Virus record (IMG/VR): IMGVR_UViG_3300031857_001651
Span: 1-21,173 of that record
From: a virus
Strand: one strand, 5' to 3'
DNA: 21,173 bases
The translations under genes and the position numbers were made by a program. Positions 7,373 through 13,182 of this stretch are shown here, one piece after another. The first letter of the stretch is position 1. Each line of letters opens with the position of its first letter. Below the pieces are notes generated by a model, which worked only from the letters and a program-made list of their open reading frames with translations, ran no database searches and was not told the DNA's origin.

Positions 7373-7804
7373 ATGTCCTTTGTCCTAGGCGCGCGTTCCA
7401 AGGAGCGACTGAAGGGCGTACACCCCGATCTGGTCCGTGTCGTCGAGCGTGCTATTCAGCTTACCGAAGTTGATTTTACTGTACTCGAAGGGCTGCGCAC
7501 CGCCGCGCGCCAGCAGCAACTCATGGCCAACGGCGCGACCAAGACCATGAATTCGCGCCACTTGACTGGCCACGCCGTCGATCTGGGTGCCTTGGTGGGA
7601 GGGTCTGTTCGCTGGGACTGGGGTTTGTATCTCAAACTAGCAGAAGCCGTTCGGTCTGCGTCCGTCAGCGAAAACGTCCCCATTCGCTGGGGCGGCACGT
7701 GGAAACTGCTGACCGCCATTCAGGGACCGATCACAGCAAAGGTTCTGAGCCGGTCGTTTCCCGACGGCCCGCATTTTGAGTTGCCCCGCGCAAACTATCC
7801 CTAG
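7373..7804 (+). CDS. Endolysin, M15-type L-alanyl-D-glutamate (VanY/T5-like) peptidase
   Basis: A 143-residue zinc peptidase that cuts the peptide stem of peptidoglycan at the end of infection. The motif SRHLTGHAVD at residues 61-70 gives zinc ligands His63 and Asp70; the third ligand, His134, is in GPHFEL. The seven-residue spacing of the first two and the C-terminal His match the phage T5 endopeptidase group. Supporting features are the N-terminal VLEGLRTAARQQQLMANG and RWGGTW near residue 105. GGAG at 7363-7366 sets the start at ATG 7373. There is no signal peptide or membrane segment, so it needs a holin to reach the wall. The last 74 bases are overlapped by the 3' end of the antisense HNH gene. 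Confidence 0.92.
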   Translation: MSFVLGARSKERLKGVHPDLVRVVERAIQLTEVDFTVLEGLRTAARQQQLMANGATKTMNSRHLTGHAVDLGALVGGSVRWDWGLYLKLAEAVRSASVSENVPIRWGGTWKLLTAIQGPITAKVLSRSFPDGPHFELPRANYP

Positions 7805-8297
7805 CCGCCCGTATCTGCGCAACGGTCCTCCCAATGAGTTTCATCTCTTCAACGGTAAAACGATTGCCGCGCATAATGTTGCAGTCACCGCACGCGGTCT
7901 GCACATTACCTTTGGTGTGAGGTAGGTCGTTATCTATGCGATCCAACCCGCGGTTTTCGGTTGTTGTTCCGCAATAAACGCAAGGCTGTACGATATACGC
8001 ATGGATTTCTTCGGCCGTCAAATCGCAATCATCGATGCGCTGGTACGCTTTACGCAAATACGTAGCCCGGCCGCGTTGCGTTCGGCCCCAGCGCGCCATA
8101 CGAGCTTTACGCAATTCTTTTTGTTCAGGCGTCAACGCACCCCAGCGTTCTTTGCGCCGGTCTCGGCCCTTTTTCCGCGCCCTATGGCATTCCTTACATT
8201 CATATGATAAGCCTAACGGGCGGCTCTTTTCGCGGTGAAAATTTTCTGGTGTTGCTTCCAGCAAACGATCACAACGAAAACATGTGCGGTGTGTCAT
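7731..8297 (-). CDS. HNH endonuclease, probable free-standing homing endonuclease
   Basis: A 188-residue protein on the strand opposite to its neighbours. It has an N-terminal zinc finger (Cys6, Cys9, Cys34, Cys37), a strongly basic linker (RARKKGRDRRKERW, KELRKARMARWGRTQRG) that may bind DNA, and a C-terminal HNH core. The core carries CVYCG (Cys106, Cys109), LDRID at 118-122, GNV at 130-132 and CGDCN (Cys136, Cys139). This is the layout of small phage HNH enzymes, many of them homing endonucleases. The gene occupies the gap between endolysin and the next lysis gene, and its 3' end runs 74 bases into the endolysin gene in antisense. No Shine-Dalgarno site is evident before ATG 8297. It probably inserted into a formerly continuous lysis cassette. 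Confidence 0.88.
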   Translation of the reverse strand: MTHRTCFRCDRLLEATPENFHREKSRPLGLSYECKECHRARKKGRDRRKERWGALTPEQKELRKARMARWGRTQRGRATYLRKAYQRIDDCDLTAEEIHAYIVQPCVYCGTTTENRGLDRIDNDLPHTKGNVQTACGDCNIMRGNRFTVEEMKLIGRTVAQIRAARDSLRGATQNAGRRETTGSEPLL

Positions 8298-8303
8298 GTT
8301 GTC

Positions 8304-8331
8304 ATTTTAGACGGACCACACTACAAAGCAA
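8304..8331 (-). promoter_or_regulatory. Weak sigma70-like promoter candidate for the HNH gene
   Basis: On the - strand TTGCTT (8331-8326) and TAAAAT (8309-8304) are separated by 16 bases, just before the HNH ATG at 8297. A start site 6-7 bases downstream of the -10 would fall at or next to the ATG, which would give a leaderless mRNA and fit the missing Shine-Dalgarno. The -35 match is poor, so this is a suggestion only. Confidence 0.22.
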
Positions 8332-8342
8332 GGAGTAATAAG

Positions 8343-8495
8343 ATGTTTGCAGGTTACAAAACTTATATCACAGCCGGCGTTGCCGTTCTCACCGCCGTTA
8401 GCGCGTACCTCGTCGGCGATGCCGATCTCATGCAGACCGCCAACCTGGTGTTCACCGCGCTTCTCGCCGCATTTGTGCGTAACGGCGTCAAGTGA
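8343..8495 (+). CDS. Small two-segment membrane protein (holin candidate)
   Basis: A 50-residue protein, start ATG 8343, with a good ribosome site AAGGAG at 8330-8335. It begins MFAGYKTYITAGVAVLTAVSAYLVG, giving a first membrane segment at residues ~7-25. A short loop with DADLMQ follows, then a second segment ~31-45 (ANLVFTALLAAFVRNGVK). Small proteins of this type are widespread in phages and are usually considered holins or membrane lysis proteins. The next gene starts inside its stop (GTGA) and the following genes look like spanins, which supports a lysis role. Which of the three small membrane proteins here is the true holin cannot be decided from sequence. Confidence 0.78.
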   Translation: MFAGYKTYITAGVAVLTAVSAYLVGDADLMQTANLVFTALLAAFVRNGVK

Positions 8496-8713
8496 TCCAG
8501 TTACTCAAGCAACTGTTCGGTTTGCTTCAGGCGGTTGGGCGCCTGTTTGCCGACCGGCAGTTGCTTGACGCCGGAAAGGCGCAGCAGCGCGAGGCCGATC
8601 TACAGGAGGTGATGCGCCGTGAAGAACAAGCCGAACAAGCTGTGGCTACTCCCGATCCTGTTCGCGACGAGCGGTTGCGTTCTAGATTCGACCGCGCCCG
8701 CCGTAGTCAGTGA
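8492..8713 (+). CDS. Putative i-spanin-like (Rz-type) protein
   Basis: A 73-residue protein that starts with GTG overlapping the previous stop (GTGA); a TAA 12 bases upstream in frame limits other starts. Residues 1-25 are hydrophobic but amphipathic (MIQLLKQLFGLLQAVGRLFADRQLLDAG). The rest is a highly charged helix (QREADLQEVMRREEQAEQAV) ending in a basic tail RSRFDRARRSQ. Position and overlap with a lipoprotein gene fit the Rz half of a spanin pair, which links inner and outer membranes for the last lysis step. However, the N-terminus contains Lys, Gln and Arg and is not a convincing membrane anchor, so the call is tentative; it may be a membrane-surface lysis accessory. Confidence 0.6.
   Translation: MIQLLKQLFGLLQAVGRLFADRQLLDAGKAQQREADLQEVMRREEQAEQAVATPDPVRDERLRSRFDRARRSQ
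8604..8609 (+). promoter_or_regulatory. Internal Shine-Dalgarno site for the nested o-spanin gene
   Basis: AGGAGG, a full consensus ribosome site, lies inside the upstream coding region, 9 bases before the GTG at 8619. It settles the start of the nested gene, which begins in another frame. Confidence 0.8.
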
Positions 8714-8858
8714 CTACTGTAAGATCACCAAGCCAATCAGCTACGATAGTCTGAAGGACACCGCCGAAACTATTGCGGAGATCGAGGCCCATAATAGCCG
8801 CTATGTCTGCGTTTGCGAACACGATTGTCCGGTAGATGCAAAGTCTGCTAAAAACTGA
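8619..8858 (+). CDS. o-spanin (Rz1-type outer-membrane lipoprotein)
   Basis: A 79-residue lipoprotein. The signal peptide has a basic start (MKNKPNKLW), a hydrophobic core LLPILFATSG and a lipid-attachment Cys20 after ATSG, a permissible though not ideal lipobox. The mature part has SDYCKITKPISYDSLKDTAETIAEIEAHNSRYVCVCEHDC. The pattern DYC-I-KPISY plus ETI-EIE-HNSRYVCVC is typical of phage Rz1-like proteins. With the i-spanin it would fuse inner and outer membranes after the wall is cut. The gene begins with GTG inside the upstream gene, overlaps it by 95 bases in another frame, and extends 145 bases beyond it. Overlapping Rz/Rz1 genes are a well-known arrangement. Confidence 0.82.
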   Translation: MKNKPNKLWLLPILFATSGCVLDSTAPAVVSDYCKITKPISYDSLKDTAETIAEIEAHNSRYVCVCEHDCPVDAKSAKN

Positions 8859-8890
8859 TATACGGTGAACGGTTAACTACGGACGCAAAC

Positions 8891-10372
8891 ATGGCCCTTC
8901 TTCCGATCAAACTACCACCGGGCATTTACCGCAACGGCACCGAGCTTGATGCTTCCGGCCGGTGGTACGACGCGAGCTTCGTTCGCTGGGTAGAAGGAAT
9001 GATCCGGCCGATTGGCGGATGGCAGCAGCGCACCACGACGCAAATGAGTGGCAAGCCGCGTGGCATGATTACGTGGCGTGATAACAGCAATACCCGCTGG
9101 ATTGGCGTCGGCACGCACTCGAAACTGTACGCTGTTACGCAGTCGAGCGTTGTCGTAGACATCACGCCAACCGGCTTCACGCCGGGCAACGCCGACGCGA
9201 CTGTCGGCGGGGGTTATTCTGTCGGTCTCTATGGTCGTGGTTTCTACGGTACACCGCGTCCCGATGTCGGCTCGACAACGCCTGCAACAACCTGGACGAT
9301 GGATACTTGGGGCGAGTACCTGGTCGCTTGCTCGAACTACGATGGCAAGATTTACCAGTGGCAACTTGACGCGACCACGCCGACCAAGGCCGCTGCGGTA
9401 ACAAACGCGCCGACTTCGAATACTGCGGTTCTCGTGACGAACGAACGCTCAATGATGGCGCTCGGTGCGGGCGGTAACCCGCGTAAAGTTCAGTGGTCTG
9501 ATCTCGAAGACAACACCGTGTGGACTCCGTCCAGCACAAACAACGCCGGCAGTCTTATCCTTCAGACTGGCGGGCGGATCGTTACGGGTAAGCGCGTTCG
9601 TGGTCAGAACTTGATCTTGACGGACATGGACGCGCACATCGTCACCTATACCGGCCAGCCGTTTGTCTACACTTCGGAATACGCCGGTCGTGCTTGCGGC
9701 CTTGCCGGGCCGAACGCTATCGCTGTGCAGGACAACTTCGCTGTCTGGATGGGCACGCGCGGCTTCTTCATGTACGACGGTTACGTAAAGTCGGTGCCGT
9801 GCGAAGTGTCGGATTACGTGTTCAGCGACATCAACCAGGCGCAGATCAGTAAAGTCTACGCTGTCAACAACTCACAGTTCAATGAAGTGTGGTGGTTCTA
9901 TCCGTCGTCTAGCTCGATGGAGAACGACCGCTACGTCGTGTGGGACTACGCCCAAAACTACTGGACCATCGGAACGCTCGCACGCGCAGCGGGCACTGAC
10001 CGGGGTCAGTTCGCCAACCCGCTGTACGTCACGCCAGACGGATATATCTACGACCACGAAGTCGGGGTGAACCACGGCGGCGCGGAAGTATATCTAGAAT
10101 CCGGGCCGGTGCAAGTCGGCAACGGCGACCGCGTGTTTTACGTCAACGAACTGATTCCCGACGAACGCACTCAGGGCCAAGTCACTGTATCGTTCTCGAC
10201 AAAGTACTATCCGAATGCGCCAGTCTGGACGCACGGGCCGTACAGCATGGCCAACCCAACAAGTGTTCGCTTTAACGGTCGCCAGGTCAAAATGAAGATT
10301 ATCGCCCAGGATAATACTGATTGGCGCGTCGGGACGATGCGGCTTGAAGCAATTGCCGGCGGGCGCCGATGA
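8891..10372 (+). CDS. Large tail protein, probable tail nozzle
   Basis: A 493-residue, strand-rich and aromatic-rich virion protein starting MALLPIKLPPGIYRNGTELDASGRW, a conserved opening (KLPPG-YRNGTE) of a podovirus structural family. Further conserved stretches are RWVEGMIRPIGGWQ, a Trp-rich region WTMDTWGEYLVACSNYDGKIYQW, a middle NERSMMALGAGGNPRKVQWSD and the C-terminal VGTMRLEAIAGGRR. The repeated W-x-D and YDG-type strands suggest a beta-propeller-like body. In SU10-type and T7-type tails the protein of this size next to the adaptor is the nozzle, closing the DNA channel; I infer that role. Residues 112-120 (GLYGRGFYG) match the head of the repeat protein at 4183. Its stop overlaps the next start (ATGA). 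Confidence 0.75.
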   Translation: MALLPIKLPPGIYRNGTELDASGRWYDASFVRWVEGMIRPIGGWQQRTTTQMSGKPRGMITWRDNSNTRWIGVGTHSKLYAVTQSSVVVDITPTGFTPGNADATVGGGYSVGLYGRGFYGTPRPDVGSTTPATTWTMDTWGEYLVACSNYDGKIYQWQLDATTPTKAAAVTNAPTSNTAVLVTNERSMMALGAGGNPRKVQWSDLEDNTVWTPSSTNNAGSLILQTGGRIVTGKRVRGQNLILTDMDAHIVTYTGQPFVYTSEYAGRACGLAGPNAIAVQDNFAVWMGTRGFFMYDGYVKSVPCEVSDYVFSDINQAQISKVYAVNNSQFNEVWWFYPSSSSMENDRYVVWDYAQNYWTIGTLARAAGTDRGQFANPLYVTPDGYIYDHEVGVNHGGAEVYLESGPVQVGNGDRVFYVNELIPDERTQGQVTVSFSTKYYPNAPVWTHGPYSMANPTSVRFNGRQVKMKIIAQDNTDWRVGTMRLEAIAGGRR

Positions 10373-11013
10373 AACTCCCTTCGCCACCTCGAATCTATGA
10401 TCCGCTGCACGAAGCGCAGCGCAATCGTATACTGGAGACGTTCGCCCAGCAGACGTATACTAAGGGCCAAGATGTCGGCATTTACGGCCCGGCCAAACTG
10501 ATCGTGCCGGACGTTGATTCGCTCGAAGGCGCGGTGGTCAGTAAGTACGGCGTGTTCTCTGACACGACAACGCAGACGGCCGGGGCCGTCTACACGCCGC
10601 AAGCGATCACGTTCAATACGACAGACGCGGCGGATGGTTTCTCGCGCGGATCGCCAACATCACGCATTGTGGCTTCGCGCAAGGGACACTTCAATTTCCA
10701 GTTCTCGTTGCAGTTGTCCAGTGGCAGCGCAAGCAACAAGAAGGTTTGGATTTGGCCGCGGCTGAACGGCGCAGACGTAGCCAACTCCAACGGCGAAGTC
10801 AGCCTAGCCGGTTCGAACACTATGCTCGTTCCGTCTTGGAACTGGGTTCTGTATCTGAACCCGAACGATTACTTTCAACTTATGTTCGCCGTCGAAGACA
10901 CAAACATCCAGATCACAGCGTATGCGGCAGAGACCGGGGCTAACGGCACGGCCACGTTCGCTCGGCCGGCTGTGCCGTCAGCTATTCTGACCGTGACAGA
11001 AGCACAACCGTGA
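10369..11013 (+). CDS. Phage virion protein with probable jelly-roll C-terminal domain
   Basis: A 214-residue protein, ATG overlapping the previous stop by 4 bases. The N-terminus MKLPSPPRIYDPLHEAQRNRILETFAQQ is helical and basic; DVGIYGPAKLIVPD follows. From ~residue 55 the sequence is strand-rich. The stretch with FNFQFSLQLSSGSASNKKVWIWPRLNGADV, then LVPSWNWVLYLNPNDYFQLMF, matches the general pattern of C1q/TNF-like jelly-roll domains found in many phage tail and head-decoration proteins. Lying between the nozzle gene and the internal virion proteins, it is likely a structural component, perhaps a tail or head fibre. No catalytic motif is visible. Confidence 0.68.
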   Translation: MKLPSPPRIYDPLHEAQRNRILETFAQQTYTKGQDVGIYGPAKLIVPDVDSLEGAVVSKYGVFSDTTTQTAGAVYTPQAITFNTTDAADGFSRGSPTSRIVASRKGHFNFQFSLQLSSGSASNKKVWIWPRLNGADVANSNGEVSLAGSNTMLVPSWNWVLYLNPNDYFQLMFAVEDTNIQITAYAAETGANGTATFARPAVPSAILTVTEAQP

Positions 11014-11378
11014 TGCAACTCCGTGCGGAATTCGACCGATGCGCTAAGTGGCTGGAGAACGCGTTGGTTTACTCGAACGGAACTCACGACATAGAGGATG
11101 TCTGGGACGGAATAGAGGCGGGACGTTTTGAATTTTGGCCGGGGAAGAACAGTGCCGTCGTTACCGAAATTTACGTTTATCCGAAAAAGAAAGTCTTCCA
11201 TATTTTTCTCGCCGGAGGGAAAATGGAAGAGTTACTTGAGATGTGGGATTCCATTGAAATCTATGCTAAGGTAGTCGGGTGTACATCTCTTTCAGTTTCG
11301 GGCAGGAAGGGATGGATGAGGGTTTTAGAAAGCCGTGGCGCGAAACACCTCTGCACTACGGTGATTAAGGAACTTTAA
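11013..11378 (+). CDS. Small protein resembling GNAT-fold virion-associated proteins
   Basis: A 121-residue protein. ATG 11013 overlaps the previous stop by one base (TGATG); a GTG at 11010 in frame is an alternative. The order of elements is an N-terminal helix (RAEFDRCAKWLENALVYSNG), DVWDGIEAGRFEFWPG, strands (SAVVTEIYVYPKKKVFHIFLAGG), a helix (KMEELLEMWDSIEIYAKVVG) and a strand/helix end (LSVSGRKGWMRVLESRG). This is the layout of a truncated N-acetyltransferase (GNAT) fold, and proteins of this type sit before internal virion genes in many podoviruses. An acetyl-CoA loop of the classical form is not evident, so catalysis is doubtful. The next gene follows after 2 bases. Confidence 0.65.
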   Translation: MQLRAEFDRCAKWLENALVYSNGTHDIEDVWDGIEAGRFEFWPGKNSAVVTEIYVYPKKKVFHIFLAGGKMEELLEMWDSIEIYAKVVGCTSLSVSGRKGWMRVLESRGAKHLCTTVIKEL

Positions 11379-11380
11379 GT

Positions 11381-12244
11381 ATGTCTAAAGGCGGTCAAAC
11401 TGCAACGACAACCCAGCAGAATACGCTGGACCCGTTCATTAAGGAAGCGCTGACCCGCAACATGTCGGCCGCGCAGCAAGTCGCTTCGCTGCCGTACCAG
11501 CCGTACAGCGGGCCGCGCGTTGCAGGTTTCCGCCCCGCCGAGCAGCAGGCGTTCGAGATGGCGCAGCAGGCCGCGACTGGCCGGGTTGGCGCACCGGAAC
11601 TGGCGCAAGCTACTCAAGTGGCACAGCAGGCGGCGATGTTCTCGCCGCAGCAGTTCCAGCAGAACGTTCAGGGTTTCATGAACCCGTACCAGCAGAACGT
11701 CATCGATGCCACAATGGCTCGTCTGTCGCAGGCCCGCGCAGAGCGCGACGCTGCTACCAAGGCGCAGCTTGCGGCATCGCGTGCGTTCGGCAATGAGCGT
11801 CGCGGTGTCTACGAAGCCCAGCTTGCAGGCGAACAAGAGCGCAACATGGCCGAGACATTGGCCAACCTGTATAGCCAAGGCTACGGCCAGGCAGCGCAGA
11901 TGGCGATGGGTCTTCCGGGTCAGCAGTTGGCCGGTGCCGCTGCTCTCGCTGGCTACGGCAATCAAGCGCTTCAGCAGGAACAGGCTCGTGCGGCGATGCT
12001 CGGAGGCGCCGGTCAGGCTCAACGTGGCATGGCGCAGCAGAACCTCGACGTGGCCTACCAGGACTTCCTTGCGCAGCGCGGCTATCCGGTCGAGCAGCTT
12101 CGCATTCTTCAGTCGGGTCTCAGCGGTCTTCCGGCCGTTACGTCTTCGACCAGTTCGACGACCACGCCGGGCCAAGGTTTCCTTGGCACTGCCAGCAACG
12201 TCGCTGGCGTCCTTGGTGGCCTCAAGAACCTTGGCTTCTTTTAA
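11381..12244 (+). CDS. Internal virion / DNA ejection protein (small)
   Basis: A 287-residue protein dominated by Ala, Gln and Gly with long helical segments, ribosome site AAGGA before ATG 11381. The N-terminus MSKGGQTATTTQQNTLDPFIKEALTRNMSAAQQVASLPYQPYSGPRVAGF is a conserved opening of podovirus internal proteins. The middle contains a charged helix RLSQARAERDAATKAQLAASRAFGNERRG and then repeated Gln/Ala stretches. The C-terminus is hydrophobic and Gly-rich (FLGTASNVAGVLGGLKNLGFF). Such proteins are packed in the head and ejected ahead of the DNA, crossing the envelope. Together with the next two genes it forms the expected trio of ejection proteins. The role is inferred from composition and order. 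Confidence 0.72.
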   Translation: MSKGGQTATTTQQNTLDPFIKEALTRNMSAAQQVASLPYQPYSGPRVAGFRPAEQQAFEMAQQAATGRVGAPELAQATQVAQQAAMFSPQQFQQNVQGFMNPYQQNVIDATMARLSQARAERDAATKAQLAASRAFGNERRGVYEAQLAGEQERNMAETLANLYSQGYGQAAQMAMGLPGQQLAGAAALAGYGNQALQQEQARAAMLGGAGQAQRGMAQQNLDVAYQDFLAQRGYPVEQLRILQSGLSGLPAVTSSTSSTTTPGQGFLGTASNVAGVLGGLKNLGFF

Positions 12245-12257
12245 GTAGGAACATAGC

Positions 12258-13166
12258 ATGGCTATTAACCCACTTCTGTTTTCTGCTGGTGCGACGCAGG
12301 CCGCGCAAACTCCGCAGACCCAGCCGATGACGCCGGAACAGGCGTATCTGGAGAATATGCGGAAGATCAGCAGCGGCGACTTGAAGTCTTTGCTGACTGG
12401 CGGTGATCGCCTTCTCGCTCTCAGTGCCTTGCTAGGCTCTGTAGCTCGCGGGTCGCGGACTACTCCGCAGGAAGCGATGGCTCAGGTGCAGCAGACCGCT
12501 GCCAACCGCGTCAACATGCAGATGCAGATGGCGCAGCTTCAGGCCAAGGCAGCGGAGGACGCACGCCTGAAAGCCGATCAGCAAACCTTTATCTCTAAAC
12601 TACCAGCCAAATTGCAAGACACAGCTAAGGCGCTGCGCGGTGAAAGCCTTGACAGCTTTATTAAGAACCTGCGCATCAACGCCTCGTACAAGCGCGTCAT
12701 CGAAGACGGCAAGCCAGTGACGAAGGTTGTGTACGGCAGCGGTCTTGAAGAAACCGCCGACTTCCAGATTCCAGCCGACTCCGAAAAGATGTTCGTGAAC
12801 GGCAAGCCGATTTGGGTTTACAAGGATACGCGCACTCCGGTTATTGATCCGGCAACTGGCCAGCCGCTATCGGCCGGTGATCCGATGACGCCAGAAGAGA
12901 TGGCACGTTTGGCACAGGGGCAGGCTCGGATCGACATTGCACGGGCTAACGCTAATCGCCCGCGTGGCGGTGGCGGTGGCGGGGGTGGCGGTACGCTCCC
13001 GGAACCGAAGATGGTGGTGATTGACGGGAAGCCCGTTATGGCGCAGTGGGACAAGCGCCTGCAACGTTATGTGCCTTTCGGCCGTCAAAACGTTAGCAAG
13101 CCAAACGCCAATCCCTTCGGCGGTATTCTATCTGGGGGCGCTGGCTCTCCGTTGTTTGGCCAGTAA
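12258..13166 (+). CDS. Internal virion / ejection protein (middle)
   Basis: A 302-residue hydrophilic protein following the small internal protein by 13 bases. Residues ~20-120 are helical and Ala/Gln/Met-rich (MAQVQQTAANRVNMQMQMAQLQAKAAEDARLKADQQ) and contain a hydrophobic stretch LLALSALLGSVARGS. The middle holds a conserved-looking strand segment (YKRVIEDGKPVTKVVYGSGLEETADFQIPAD). A run of nine glycines is encoded at 12966-12992, making a flexible linker to a C-terminal domain with PKMVVIDGKPVMAQWDKRLQRYVPFG. The two DGKPV motifs before and after the linker suggest a duplicated small beta unit. No enzyme motif is visible. Location makes it part of the ejection machinery. Confidence 0.7.
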   Translation: MAINPLLFSAGATQAAQTPQTQPMTPEQAYLENMRKISSGDLKSLLTGGDRLLALSALLGSVARGSRTTPQEAMAQVQQTAANRVNMQMQMAQLQAKAAEDARLKADQQTFISKLPAKLQDTAKALRGESLDSFIKNLRINASYKRVIEDGKPVTKVVYGSGLEETADFQIPADSEKMFVNGKPIWVYKDTRTPVIDPATGQPLSAGDPMTPEEMARLAQGQARIDIARANANRPRGGGGGGGGGTLPEPKMVVIDGKPVMAQWDKRLQRYVPFGRQNVSKPNANPFGGILSGGAGSPLFGQ

Positions 13167-13182
13167 TAGTACGGAGTCTTAA

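Noticed and set aside
11375-12259. 294-residue antisense frame opposite the small internal virion protein
   Set aside because: Low-complexity Leu/Arg composition expected from the reverse of Ala/Gln-rich codons; no ribosome site and full overlap with a better supported gene.
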